NCBI RefSeq assembly: GCF_002160525.1
Contig: NZ_NFKT01000005.1
Coordinates: 62,001 to 126,000, forward strand
Direction: 5' to 3'
DNA length: 64,000 nt
Source of the DNA: Lachnoclostridium sp. An169
GTDB lineage: Bacteria; Bacillota; Clostridia; Lachnospirales; Lachnospiraceae
Positions 43,166-51,923 of this stretch are shown piece after piece. The notes under the pieces were generated by a model. That model ran no database searches. It was not told where the DNA came from and saw nothing but the letters and a program-made list of their open reading frames with translations. Numbering within the stretch: position 1 is the first letter of the stretch; every line of letters begins with the position of its first letter. The position numbers and the translations under genes were made by a program.

Positions 43166-43195
43166 TTATTTTTCTTTCCGGCTCACCCGGTAAAA

Positions 43196-43267
43196 CTGGG
43201 CTAGCTGGATTCGAACCAGCGAATGCAGGAGTCAAAGTCCTGTGCCTTACCGCTTGGCGATAGCCCA
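43196..43267 (-). tRNA. tRNA-Gln (TTG)
   Basis: Acceptor TGGGCTA/TAGCCCA with the U1-A72 pair typical of Gln, discriminator G, anticodon loop CTTTGAC (TTG) in stem CAGGA/TCCTG. Confidence 0.95.
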
Positions 43268-43318
43268 ATAGAGACTTATGTCTGACACTGCATGCCAGTA
43301 TGAATATAAAAGAAAAAG

Positions 43319-43393
43319 GGTGGATAGTGGGACTCGAACCCACGACATCCAGAACCACAATCTGGCGCGCTAACCAACTGCACCATATCCACC
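43319..43393 (-). tRNA. tRNA-His (GTG)
   Basis: Has the extra 5' G (G-1) opposite C73 that identifies His tRNAs; acceptor GTGGATA/TATCCAC; anticodon loop TTGTGGT (GTG) in stem CCAGA/TCTGG. Confidence 0.95.
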
Positions 43394-43399
43394 ACAAAA

Positions 43400-43473
43400 C
43401 GAGCCTGGGGGGATTCGAACCCACGACCTACGGCTTAGAAGGCCGTTGCTCTATCCAGCTGAGCTACAGACTC
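43400..43473 (-). tRNA. tRNA-Arg (TCT)
   Basis: Acceptor GAGTCTG/CAGGCTC (one G-T pair), anticodon loop CTTCTAA (TCT) in stem ACGGC/GCCGT, discriminator G. The T-stem is GTGGG/CCCCC, so one position (T50 against C64) does not pair. Confidence 0.92.
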
Positions 43474-43522
43474 GTATCAAAAAGCCCTGCTTCCAAGGCA
43501 TCCCTGCAATATCCTGCAGGAA

Positions 43523-43593
43523 AGCGGGTGATGAGAATCGAACTCACGTATCCAGCTTGGAAGGCTGGTGTTCTACCATTGAACTACACCCGC
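43523..43593 (-). tRNA. tRNA-Gly (TCC)
   Basis: Acceptor GCGGGTG/CACCCGC, anticodon loop CTTCCAA (TCC) in stem CCAGC/GCTGG, discriminator T. Confidence 0.95.
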
Positions 43594-43599
43594 ACATTA

Positions 43600-43674
43600 T
43601 CGGGGTGACAGGATTCGAACCTGCGACCTCCTGGTCCCAAACCAGGCGCTCTAGCCAAGCTGAGCCACACCCCG
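43600..43674 (-). tRNA. tRNA-Pro (TGG)
   Basis: Acceptor CGGGGTG/CACCCCG, anticodon loop TTTGGGA (TGG) in stem CCTGG/CCAGG, discriminator A. First of the seven tRNAs in transcription order (Pro, Gly, Arg, His, Gln, Lys, Leu). Confidence 0.95.
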
Positions 43675-43720
43675 GAATATCGCTCCTACGTTTTCCTGTC
43701 TAACCCGTAGCGCAAGGTAT

Positions 43721-43749
43721 ATTATATTACAGCATTCTCCACTTGTCAA
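43721..43749 (-). promoter_or_regulatory. Consensus promoter of the tRNA operon
   Basis: On the minus strand TTGACA (43749-43744) and TATAAT (43726-43721) with 17-nt spacing, 46 nt ahead of tRNA-Pro. Both hexamers are perfect, as expected for a strong stable-RNA promoter. Confidence 0.88.
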
Positions 43750-43791
43750 CAACTTTTTTATATTTTTATTTTTTCCCCGATTTTCCTTATT

Positions 43792-44271
43792 TTACAGATA
43801 CTTCTGTTCGAATTTTGCCATACCTTCCCCGTCGATCTCCATGATCATATAACTGCCTTTTCTGCCTTCCTGGCGCGGGAACGACAGGCTGCCCGGATTG
43901 AGCACGGTAATCCCGTCTTTTTCTTCGAAAAAGGGCCGATGGGTATGGCCGAACATGACGATGTCCGCCTTTCTCGCCTTTCCTTCCTCCCTGACATATT
44001 CCGGATCAAGAGAGACATAATAGGCATGACCGTGGGTAATAAACACCCGGTATTTTCCAATATAGAACTCTTCCTCCCTCGGCAGGTCGGAGAAAAAATC
44101 ATTGTTGCCCCTCACAATATGCTTCTCACAGTCAACCACTGCATTCAGATAGCCTTCGCCGCCCTCAACATCGCCGAGATGAACGAACATGTCGATCTCC
44201 CCCGCAGCTTCCAGGGCCCGGTCAAGAGCCGTATGCCGTCCGTGGGTATCGCTGACAATCAATACTCTCAT
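43792..44271 (-). CDS. YfcE/MJ0936-type metallophosphoesterase
   Basis: The 159-residue phosphodiesterase starts at ATG 44271, which overlaps the stop of the upstream gene (ATGA) and has GAGAGGAAG before it. Metal-binding motifs are in the family order: VSDTHGR (D-x-H), HLGDVEG (G-D), RGNND (G-N-x-D/N), THGHAYY and FGHTHRPF (G-H-T-H). YfcE-like enzymes hydrolyse phosphodiesters with Mn2+ in the cytoplasm; the physiological substrate is unsettled. The gene often follows rdgB in Firmicutes. Confidence 0.9.
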   Translation of the reverse strand: MRVLIVSDTHGRHTALDRALEAAGEIDMFVHLGDVEGGEGYLNAVVDCEKHIVRGNNDFFSDLPREEEFYIGKYRVFITHGHAYYVSLDPEYVREEGKARKADIVMFGHTHRPFFEEKDGITVLNPGSLSFPRQEGRKGSYMIMEIDGEGMAKFEQKYL

Positions 44272-44882
44272 AACTCTTCCTCTCTGAGTTTCTCCTCCAG
44301 TATCTTCTTCATTGCGCGGAGCGCCTTTCCCCTGTGACTCAGCAGATTCTTCTGCTCCGGGCTCATCTCCGCAGTCGTGCATCCGTATTCCGGCACGTAG
44401 AAAATCGGATCGTAACCGAACCCGTTCTCCCCTGCAATCTCATGGGCGATCCTGCCCTCAATAGTCTCCCTGACGGTAGACGCGGTTCCATCCGGGAACA
44501 CTGCCGCCACCGCACAGACGAATCTGGCAGTCCGTTCCTCATCCGGCACGCCCTCCAGACGGTCGAGGAATATGCGGTTTTTCACATCATAGGAGGTATC
44601 CTCCCCTGCAAACCTGGCGGAATAGATTCCCGGCGCCTTGTCCAGATAATCAATCTCAAGCCCGGAATCATCGGCAAGCACGATATCGCTTGTCAGGACT
44701 CTGGACACGGCTCTTGCCTTGATCTCCGCGTTCTCCTCAAAGCTCATTCCGTCTTCCACGATCTCCACATCCACTCCCGCTTCTTTCATGGAAAGGATCT
44801 CCATCCCCAGATCAGCCAGGATCATGCGGATCTCTTTCATTTTATTTTCATTTCCTGTAGCAAATATAATTCTTCTTTTCAT
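44268..44882 (-). CDS. rdgB: Non-canonical purine NTP pyrophosphatase (RdgB/HAM1)
   Basis: The 204-residue enzyme hydrolyses XTP and dITP to monophosphates, cleaning the nucleotide pool. It has the family start IIFATGNENKMKEI (substrate-binding T-x-N-x-x-K), VLADDSGLEID (catalytic Asp), GIYSARFAG and the C-terminal ENGFGYDPIFYVPE followed by LSHRGKAL. The length is standard. It overlaps its neighbours by 4 nt at both ends (ATGA), so it is translationally coupled to the methyltransferase before and the phosphodiesterase after it. Confidence 0.95.
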   Translation of the reverse strand: MKRRIIFATGNENKMKEIRMILADLGMEILSMKEAGVDVEIVEDGMSFEENAEIKARAVSRVLTSDIVLADDSGLEIDYLDKAPGIYSARFAGEDTSYDVKNRIFLDRLEGVPDEERTARFVCAVAAVFPDGTASTVRETIEGRIAHEIAGENGFGYDPIFYVPEYGCTTAEMSPEQKNLLSHRGKALRAMKKILEEKLREEEL

Positions 44883-46054
44883 TTCTCTGTACCTTCTGTC
44901 TTCTTCTGTCTCGGCGGTCTGGGGCCTGAAAACTGGTAGAAATACGTCTTCAGCATCCCATTGTATATCTTTCTGTTTTTGTCGGCCTTCCGCCCGAAAT
45001 ACCGCTCCGCTTCTTCGTAACTGGTAATCATATAGGCAGACCAGGAGTCAAGCCTCCGGAAACTCTCTCCGAACTCCCTGTAGAGCCGGGGAAGCGCCTC
45101 CTTCTCCTCCAGTCTCTCCCCATAGGGAGGGTTAGTGATGATAAAGCCGTATTTCTTCGGATGGCTCAGATCCTTCACCGCTCTCTGCTGAAAATGAATC
45201 AGATGATCCACCCCTGCCTCCTGTGCATTCCTGCGCGCCGTCCTGATGACATCCCCGTCGATGTCATATCCCTGGATATCCGTCTCAACCCGGTCGTCAA
45301 TCAGATCCTGCGCTTCGTCAACAGCGCTGTACCACAGCTTCCTGTCCATCAGATTCGTCCAGTTCTCCGCCGTAAAGTTCCGGTTCATCCCCGGCGCAAT
45401 ATTTGCCGCCATCATTGCCGCCTCTATGGGAAATGTACCGCTCCCGCAGAAAGGATCCACCAGTATCCGGTCCTTCTTCCATGGAGTCAGCATAATCAGC
45501 GCAGCCGCCAGATTCTCGGCAATCGGAGCCTTTCCCGCCGCCGGACGGTATCCCCTCTTGTGAAGGGAGACACCGGTGGTATCGAGCCCCACCGTAACGG
45601 TATCTTTCTTCAGAAATACCCGGAGCGGATAGGAGGCTCCGCTCTCTTCAAACCACTGCATGTGATAAACGCCCTTAAGGCGCTCCACCATGGCCTTCTT
45701 CATGATAGACTGAATGTCCGAAGGGCTGAACAGACGGCTTTTCACCGACGCTGCCTTCGCCACCCAGAACTTTCCGTCTTTCGGAATATAATCTTCCCAC
45801 GGAATCGCCTTCGTCCGCTCGAAGAGTTCCTCAAACGTCACTGCACGAAAACTTCCCACTTTCAGGAGTATTCTCTCCGCAGTACGCAGAAAGACATTGG
45901 CTCTGCAGCCGGCTTCCATGCCTCCGCGAAACGTCACTCTTCCGTCTTCTACCTGCACAATCTCATACCCCAGGTCCTGGATCTCTCTTTTCAGCACAGA
46001 TTCCAGACCGAAATGGCAGGGTGCAATCCACTCTGTCTTTTCCATAAATACCAT
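44879..46054 (-). CDS. THUMP-domain class I RNA methyltransferase (RlmL/YpsC-like)
   Basis: The 391-residue protein has an N-terminal ferredoxin-like/THUMP region (about 1-155) and a Rossmann methyltransferase with LVDPFCGSGTFPIEAA (SAM motif I) and FIITNPPYGERL (NPPY catalytic motif). This matches the YpsC/RlmL N-terminal half family, which methylates N2 of a 23S rRNA guanosine. The start is either ATG 46054 or ATG 46045; the GGGG-containing ribosome binding site fits neither ideally. First gene of the operon with rdgB and the phosphodiesterase. Confidence 0.87.
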   Translation of the reverse strand: MVFMEKTEWIAPCHFGLESVLKREIQDLGYEIVQVEDGRVTFRGGMEAGCRANVFLRTAERILLKVGSFRAVTFEELFERTKAIPWEDYIPKDGKFWVAKAASVKSRLFSPSDIQSIMKKAMVERLKGVYHMQWFEESGASYPLRVFLKKDTVTVGLDTTGVSLHKRGYRPAAGKAPIAENLAAALIMLTPWKKDRILVDPFCGSGTFPIEAAMMAANIAPGMNRNFTAENWTNLMDRKLWYSAVDEAQDLIDDRVETDIQGYDIDGDVIRTARRNAQEAGVDHLIHFQQRAVKDLSHPKKYGFIITNPPYGERLEEKEALPRLYREFGESFRRLDSWSAYMITSYEEAERYFGRKADKNRKIYNGMLKTYFYQFSGPRPPRQKKTEGTEK

Positions 46055-46091
46055 TCGTCCCCTTAATTTCTGTCTGTATCCATATTACACT

Positions 46092-46130
46092 AAAAAAAGT
46101 GCAGAGTAAAGTTCAAACTTCACTCTGCAC
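46092..46130 (-). terminator. Rho-independent terminator of the Asn-rich small gene
   Basis: On the minus strand a 15-bp stem with one mismatch (GTGCAGAGTGAAGTT / AACTTTACTCTGCAC) is followed by seven T. It insulates the small gene from the methyltransferase operon. Confidence 0.88.
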
Positions 46131-46195
46131 CCATTTACAGTTCTCCTCTTTGTCATGCGCGGAACTTTTTCCCGGGAGAAATGTGTTCCGGCAGA

Positions 46196-46381
46196 CTAAT
46201 AGCGGTCAGACTCGTCGTAAGCGTCCATATTTTTTCCGCAGTTTTTGCTGTTTGAAGTACTGTTCTTACTGGAGTTTTTGTTTTTGCCCTGCTCGTCTGC
46301 ACGGGATGAGTAGGAGCTGTTGTTCATATTCTTGTTTGCGTTTCTGTTTGAATTGTTTGTGTTGCTGTAATTCTTTGCCAT
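46196..46381 (-). CDS. Small Asn/Ser/Lys-rich protein
   Basis: The 61-residue protein (MAKNYSNTNNSNRNANKN...) is low-complexity and dominated by Asn, Ser and Lys, with one Cys and an acidic Asp/Glu/Tyr end. AGGAGG lies 9 nt before ATG 46381 and a strong terminator follows, so it is a genuine single-gene transcript. Its composition recalls small spore-associated proteins of Clostridia, but no alpha/beta SASP motif is present, so this is only a suggestion. Confidence 0.65.
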   Translation of the reverse strand: MAKNYSNTNNSNRNANKNMNNSSYSSRADEQGKNKNSSKNSTSNSKNCGKNMDAYDESDRY

Positions 46382-46574
46382 GAGTAATTTCCCTCCTGTT
46401 TTTTTGGTACAGTGTTATTGTGTCTTACTCCCGGCTTTTTTATTCACACATTTACACAAACTTTTCTTTACTATTTTTTATTTTTTGCTTGCTTTTTCCA
46501 ATTTGATATATTATACTATCTTGTGTAGAGAGGTTACTTTCTACAACCCCTTATTAATTATTTATACTCCCCTC

Positions 46575-46605
46575 AAAAGACCGATGGCTCCCCCATCGGT
46601 CTTTT
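46575..46605. terminator. Bidirectional terminator
   Basis: AAAAGACCGATGG and CCATCGGTCTTTT form a 13-bp perfect stem with a CTCCC loop, A-tract before and T-tract after. It ends the DUF1700 gene transcript on the minus strand. Confidence 0.88.
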
Positions 46606-46681
46606 ACTTTTTTCTTTTAACAGCTTTTGCTCTTTATTTTCCCTCGCAAATGCGCAGAAGATGCACAGAAGGGCAGTCCGT

Positions 46682-47185
46682 CTACCGCGGACCGCCCCGT
46701 CTGTTCCCGCTGATGAGCCGGATCACAATAAGAATCACCACTACAGGTATCACAAGAGGCGCCAGAAGCCGGAAAATTCCCATCGCCACGGCAATCACCA
46801 CCACAAAGAACAGAAGAATACACAGAACGAGAAGGAATTTCTTCCACCAGGTATCGAATCCGAATACATGGAACGCATTATTTCCCTGCCGCTCCTGCCC
46901 TTGCCCGCCGGTTCCCTGTGTTCCGCCTGAACGCTGTGTATATGCATCTTCATAAACGCCGTCGTATACCACCGACGAGTCGGTTCCGTCGCTGGCATCG
47001 ATAATCGTCCGGGCGATGGCCCAGGGATCCCCCAGAGCCTCAAGAACTTCCTCTTCCGTCTTTCCCCTGTGTATCTCATCCAGAATATACTGATTATAAT
47101 AGTTAAGATTCTCCTGAACCGCCCCGGGGCTTAAAGTTCCTCTTAGCGCTTCTTCCAGGCGCCGCAAAAATTCTTCCCTGGTCAT
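46682..47185 (-). CDS. DUF1700/HAAS-domain membrane protein
   Basis: The 167-residue protein starts with a HAAS/DUF1700 domain (MTREEFLRRLEEALRG, then YYNQYILDEIHRGKTEEEVLEALGDPWAIARTI). A Gly/Gln-rich linker (about 80-105) follows, then two closely spaced membrane helices (about 113-135 and 138-158) and an Arg-rich tail. DUF1700 proteins are often found with PadR regulators and are of unknown function. GGAGG lies upstream of ATG 47185. It stands alone here. Confidence 0.8.
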   Translation of the reverse strand: MTREEFLRRLEEALRGTLSPGAVQENLNYYNQYILDEIHRGKTEEEVLEALGDPWAIARTIIDASDGTDSSVVYDGVYEDAYTQRSGGTQGTGGQGQERQGNNAFHVFGFDTWWKKFLLVLCILLFFVVVIAVAMGIFRLLAPLVIPVVVILIVIRLISGNRRGGPR

Positions 47186-47329
47186 ATTTCCCTCCTTCCG
47201 GCATCACGGACGGGCACTGCCGGAATTCTGTCCGGGCAGCCCGCCCTCTTTCCCTGCCGTCACGCCCTTAGGATAGCATACCGGGACAGACTTTTCAAAA
47301 CATTTCTGATCTTTTTTCCGTTTTGTCCC

Positions 47330-49243
47330 CTATTTTTCTTTCCCGATCGCCTTATTCCTGTATCCCGTCAGAGAAATAAGGTAGATCACGGTGAATACTG
47401 CCAGAATAAACAGCGTGCTGACCACATTTACCTTCCAGAGATCTTCCCGCATCACATTACCCAGCGCCCGGATCGCAAAGACAGAACTTACCGTCATAAA
47501 GACAAAGGGACAGTAGTAGGTGAACCGGATCTCCTGTTTTGCCGATTTCTGCAGGGTCTTCTCCGGTATACCGATTTTTTTCAGGATCACATAACGCTGC
47601 CGGTCCTCGGCGGCGTCATTGCCCACTTTCAGGAAAATGATGCTTCCCGCCGCCAGGATCAGTGTCACAAACAGGAATACGCACAGGGAATAGGTCACAC
47701 GGATATAGGCATCCTCACCTTTTTCGGGATAAATGATATTAGTTCCCACGATATATGCGCCGTCCTCCGTCTGCTGTGCAAGAGACCGGATATAATCTGC
47801 GGAGGCGTCGATATCCTTCACCTTGAAATTATAGAGCAGCATCTCCGCCCCGTCCGGCCGATACTTCTCATAATCCTCATCCCGGAGGACATAGAATGAC
47901 ATTGACCACTGAACATCTCCCAGATAAGCGGTCTCATCCTTTCCTGCAATCTCATATGCCGCATCTCCAATCGTCACTTCTGTATTATCCGTCGCCATAC
48001 TCATGAGAATCACATGATCCAGATCAATGACCTGCCCTTTCTCCAGATCCGGATGGTTCCACTCCAGTCCTGTCTCTTCTGCAACCGCCTTAATCTGAGA
48101 CTCTGACACAACCCCATACGCCGCATTTGCATACTTTTCCGCATGGAATACTTCGTTGGGAAGGATAAGCACACGGGCCTCGGAAGAATATTCCACTTCA
48201 TTTGCACCGTTTTCCTCGATTCCCCGGACGATCTCCTCCCGGTCAAGCTCCGGTCCGTAGCTCACCACCTGATAGGAATAGGTTTCCTGGAAACGGACGA
48301 TCCTGTCGTAGCGCTGGTTCAGGGCGATCGCGGCTCCGAGCACGGTAACGGACGCCGTCATCAGCACCGTGACCATAGCATACATGCGGTAGTTTTTCCG
48401 GATGCGGAAGGAGAGGCTGTTCACCCACAGAGTCCGTTCCTTCTTATACAGAAATTTCTTATTTTCGCACATTTTCCGCACAGCAAAAGGAATTACCCCG
48501 TCATAAGCCAGGTAGATTCCCGCAATCACCAGGACGACTGCCGCCACGGCATACAGGAAAGACGAGATCTCCCCCGTCTCAAGGGCACACCAGTATCCGG
48601 CGGCCAGGGCAATAACGCCAAGAACCGTCTTCACCGCGGAAACCGCTCCGGACTTCGTCTCTTTTTCCTTTTTCCGGGCGCCGGTCAGAAGAGCGAGCAC
48701 GCTGCTCCTGACAATAGAAACATACCCCTTTATAATCATGAAACCGTAGATCAGCCAGAACACTGCCGTTGTGACCAGCACCGGCGTGAGACTGAAGGAA
48801 AACCGGATATCCACACTGATCTCTGACATTTTCAGCAGAATCATCTGAAACAGCTTGGAAAAACCGACTCCGGCCGCCAGCCCCGCAATCCAGGCCGCGG
48901 CCCCGGTCAGGAACGTCTCAATGGCATACATTTTCCCGATCCGGGCATTGTCAAGCCCCATAAAGATATAGATGCCGATCTCCTTTTTGCGCTGTCCCAG
49001 AAAGACATTGGTGGCATACCAGGTGAAGAACAGCAGAAATACGCCAAACACAACCGAAGCCGCCTGCACAACTGCATCGATCATTTCTTTGCGCATACTG
49101 CGCAGGACATCCAGAGCGTCCGAGTAGATCACATTCTGAAAGTTAAAAAAGATAAATACGGAAAATGCCAGAGAAAGCACAAGCACCCCGTACTCCCTCA
49201 CGCTTCTGCGGAAGTTGGAAAAGGAAAGCTTTAAAAGGCTCAT
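47330..49243 (-). CDS. BceB-type ABC transporter permease
   Basis: The 637-residue protein has the Bce/Vra architecture: ten membrane helices, FtsX-like repeats, and a large extracellular domain of about 210 residues (about 305-515) between helices 7 and 8. These transporters sense and detoxify cell-wall-active peptides such as bacitracin and signal to a BceS-type kinase. N-terminal LLKLSFSNFRRSVREYGVLVLSLAFSVFIFF is characteristic. It overlaps the ATPase gene by 4 nt and forms a module with the kinase and regulator upstream. Confidence 0.9.
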   Translation of the reverse strand: MSLLKLSFSNFRRSVREYGVLVLSLAFSVFIFFNFQNVIYSDALDVLRSMRKEMIDAVVQAASVVFGVFLLFFTWYATNVFLGQRKKEIGIYIFMGLDNARIGKMYAIETFLTGAAAWIAGLAAGVGFSKLFQMILLKMSEISVDIRFSFSLTPVLVTTAVFWLIYGFMIIKGYVSIVRSSVLALLTGARKKEKETKSGAVSAVKTVLGVIALAAGYWCALETGEISSFLYAVAAVVLVIAGIYLAYDGVIPFAVRKMCENKKFLYKKERTLWVNSLSFRIRKNYRMYAMVTVLMTASVTVLGAAIALNQRYDRIVRFQETYSYQVVSYGPELDREEIVRGIEENGANEVEYSSEARVLILPNEVFHAEKYANAAYGVVSESQIKAVAEETGLEWNHPDLEKGQVIDLDHVILMSMATDNTEVTIGDAAYEIAGKDETAYLGDVQWSMSFYVLRDEDYEKYRPDGAEMLLYNFKVKDIDASADYIRSLAQQTEDGAYIVGTNIIYPEKGEDAYIRVTYSLCVFLFVTLILAAGSIIFLKVGNDAAEDRQRYVILKKIGIPEKTLQKSAKQEIRFTYYCPFVFMTVSSVFAIRALGNVMREDLWKVNVVSTLFILAVFTVIYLISLTGYRNKAIGKEK

Positions 49244-50016
49244 TCCTGCTCACCTCCCATGGAAATCTGAAGGTCCAGTATCCGCTCGTAAAATGCCTTT
49301 CTCTCCTCTTTCTTCACAAGCCGGCAGCGGATCTGGCCGTCTGCCAGAAAATAGACCTGTTTCGCATAGCTCGCCGCATATGCGTCATGGGTAACCATAA
49401 GGATTGTCGCATTTCCGGACCGGTTGGCTGACTCCAGGCTGACGAGAAGATCCCGGCTCGAGCGGGAATCGAGGGCTCCGGTGGGCTCGTCTGCGAAGAG
49501 AATCTCCGGCTCCGTAACAAGGGCCCGGGCGCCTGCCCCGCGCTGCTTCTGGCCGCCGGAGAGCTGGTAGGGATATTTTTTCAGATGTTCTGTAAGCCCG
49601 AACACAGCTGCCATCTTCTGCACCCTGCGCCTCACTTCTGTACTTTTCACGCCGTTCAGGGACAGGGGCAGGGCGATATTGTCCTCCAGAGACATGTTGT
49701 CCAGAAGATTATACTCCTGAAAAATGAAGCCGATCTTATCCCTGCGGATCTCCGAGAGTCTTTTGTTCCCCACTTTTTCCAGATTCTCACCGTCCAGAAG
49801 GATCTGCCCTCCATCCGGTTTGTCCAGAGTGGAGAGCAGATTCAGAAGGGTTGTCTTCCCCGCCCCGCTGGGACCCATCACGGCAATGAAGTCGCCCGGG
49901 AAAATATCCATGCTGATTCCCTTGATCACACGGGTCTCATATCCGCCCCGGCTCCCGAATCCTTTCGTCAGATTTCTGATCTCCAGTATCTTTCTGTCTG
50001 TAATATTTCTTTCCAT
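49240..50016 (-). CDS. BceA-type ABC transporter ATPase
   Basis: The 258-residue ATPase has Walker A GPSGAGKTT, Q-loop FIFQEYNLLDNM, signature LSGGQKQRGAGARAL, Walker B EILFADEPTGALD and H-loop MVTHDAYAAS. The signature is slightly off the usual SGGQ(Q/K)QRVA form but keeps the essential residues. It powers the BceB-type permease encoded immediately downstream. The gap to the kinase gene is 82 nt. Confidence 0.92.
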   Translation of the reverse strand: MERNITDRKILEIRNLTKGFGSRGGYETRVIKGISMDIFPGDFIAVMGPSGAGKTTLLNLLSTLDKPDGGQILLDGENLEKVGNKRLSEIRRDKIGFIFQEYNLLDNMSLEDNIALPLSLNGVKSTEVRRRVQKMAAVFGLTEHLKKYPYQLSGGQKQRGAGARALVTEPEILFADEPTGALDSRSSRDLLVSLESANRSGNATILMVTHDAYAASYAKQVYFLADGQIRCRLVKKEERKAFYERILDLQISMGGEQE

Positions 50017-50098
50017 ATAGAACTCCTCCTTTACCTCTTCATCGTATCAGAAGGAATCTCATAAATCCTTACGCTCTCCTGACAATCCGGGACGGATT

Positions 50099-51064
50099 CT
50101 AACATTTTTGTGAGGAAAAGGAGCTGTTGTTCCAAAAACTCAGAGTGAATCTTGTCCATTTTCCTTCTTCCGAGTCAGCCTCAATCCGGATACCCAGGCT
50201 CTTCGCCGCCTTTCCGGCAAAATACAGTCCCATTCCCGTGGACCGGTAATCTCCGTTTCTCAGATTTCCTCCGGTGTATCCTCTGTCAAAGAGCCAGGGC
50301 AGCTCCGCCTCAGCCACTCCCCTGCCGTTGTCCTCCACCACAAGCAGAGTCTCATCCGGAGAAATCCGCTCTGCACGAAAACAGATTTCCGGGCCGTCCT
50401 GCTCCCCGTACTCTTCCCGGGACTTTCTGTATTTCACCGCATTTGCCGCAATCTGGTCCAGAATATAGACAAGCCATCTCCGGTCCGTGTATACGGTGCA
50501 GTCCCCCAGTTCCATCCTCACGTTGAAATTCTCCCGGATCAGAAAATAGGACTGTCCCTTCACCACTTCCCTCACCGCATCCTCCAGCCTGACCGCACCG
50601 TACTGCACATCATTTTCCATGCTTCCCATCTTTCCGTACATGAGCATGGTCCGGAGAAGTCCGCGGATCCGCTCTGTCTCCTGTCTCATTCCCTTCTGCA
50701 GATCCCCGTCCGGGTTCCGCCCGTTCATCAGCTCCAGGGCTGCAAGCGGCACCTTCGCCTCGTGGACCCATTTGGAGACATAATCATTCTGCTCCTGCAT
50801 CTCCTCCCGCAGCATGCGGATCTCTTCTTTTCCGGATTCCAGAGCCGCCTGCATCTCCTGTCTCTTTTCCGACTCTTCTCTAAACCGGATCCGATCGCCT
50901 CTGACCAGCATGGCATATGCCGCCAGGTAAAGGGCATCCATATAGAGGACGTCCTGATAATAGACAGCCGAGCTGCACAGATAGAGAAAATACACCGTAA
51001 AGAAAAGCGGAAAAAGCAGCCCTGCCAGAAGCATCCTCCACTTTTCCCGCAAATATTCTTTCAT
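50099..51064 (-). CDS. BceS-type intramembrane-sensing histidine kinase
   Basis: The 321-residue kinase has two membrane helices near the N-terminus (about 12-32 and 38-55) with almost no extracellular loop, as in BceS-like kinases that sense through their ABC transporter. The phosphoacceptor segment is KWVHEAKVPLAALELM; the ATPase domain shows ILDQIAANAVKY, VEDNGRGVAEAELPWLFDRGYTG and TGMGLYFA. It overlaps the regulator gene by 4 nt. Confidence 0.9.
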   Translation of the reverse strand: MKEYLREKWRMLLAGLLFPLFFTVYFLYLCSSAVYYQDVLYMDALYLAAYAMLVRGDRIRFREESEKRQEMQAALESGKEEIRMLREEMQEQNDYVSKWVHEAKVPLAALELMNGRNPDGDLQKGMRQETERIRGLLRTMLMYGKMGSMENDVQYGAVRLEDAVREVVKGQSYFLIRENFNVRMELGDCTVYTDRRWLVYILDQIAANAVKYRKSREEYGEQDGPEICFRAERISPDETLLVVEDNGRGVAEAELPWLFDRGYTGGNLRNGDYRSTGMGLYFAGKAAKSLGIRIEADSEEGKWTRFTLSFWNNSSFSSQKC

Positions 51065-51741
51065 TTCAGATAATACCCCATTCCTTTTTTTGTAAAGATC
51101 ACTTCCCGTCCGCCCGAGATCTCGTGCAGTTTGTTCCTCAGTCTTGAAACCAGTACGGTCAGGGAGGCGTCCGTGACAAACTCATCCGTATTCCAAAGCG
51201 CCTGCATAAGCTGTTCCCTTGTCACCACACAGCCCTTTGAGGCAATCAGCACCGACATGATCTTATTCTCCGAACGGGTCAGTTCCCTCTCGCAGTCCGC
51301 TCCCTGGCTGTCCGCCCCGTATACCGTTCCGTTTTCATAATACAGGTTGTCTGCAAGATACGTCTTCTCATTTTCCGTATACTCATACGCCCGTCTGAGC
51401 ATGGAGCGGATTTTTACAAGAAGGAGCTCTGTGTCAAAAGGTTTCTCCACATAGTCGTCCCCTCCCGCTGCCATCCCCATAATCTTGTCCGCATTCTGAT
51501 CCCTGCTCGAAAGGAACAGCACCGGGACGTTGGACAGCTCCCGGATCTTCCCGCACCAGTAGAACCCGTCATAAAAAGGCAGGTTGATATCCATCAGGAC
51601 CAGATCTGCCCGGGAGTCGGAGAACTCCTTCTGCACGTTCCGGAAATTCTCCACACTCCGGGCCTCAAAGCCCCACTTCCTGCAGAGGAACTCCAGTTCC
51701 CGGGCAAGCGCCAGATCATCTTCCACAATCAGTATCTTCAT
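51061..51741 (-). CDS. BceR-type OmpR-family response regulator
   Basis: From ATG 51741 (AGGTG upstream) the product has 226 residues; the GTG three codons earlier is less likely. Receiver with IVEDDLAL, phosphoacceptor Asp in LVLMDINLP and Lys in EKPFDTE; winged-helix domain with LTRSENKIMSVLIASKGCVVTREQLMQALW. First gene of the bceRSAB-like operon. Confidence 0.92.
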   Translation of the reverse strand: MKILIVEDDLALARELEFLCRKWGFEARSVENFRNVQKEFSDSRADLVLMDINLPFYDGFYWCGKIRELSNVPVLFLSSRDQNADKIMGMAAGGDDYVEKPFDTELLLVKIRSMLRRAYEYTENEKTYLADNLYYENGTVYGADSQGADCERELTRSENKIMSVLIASKGCVVTREQLMQALWNTDEFVTDASLTVLVSRLRNKLHEISGGREVIFTKKGMGYYLK

Positions 51742-51923
51742 ACGGAGCACCTGTTTTTTCCTTTCCCGCTGCTTCGCGTCCGTGCCTGCAGTACGCCCCT
51801 GCAGGCATGGACGGCTGCAATGTGATATACAGCATTTATACGGCTATTATACCCCGTTTTGCCCAAAGGTTTCCATCTCTTTTTCCGTATGTTGCAAAAA
51901 TGTTAGATATGGCGCTTCCTGTG

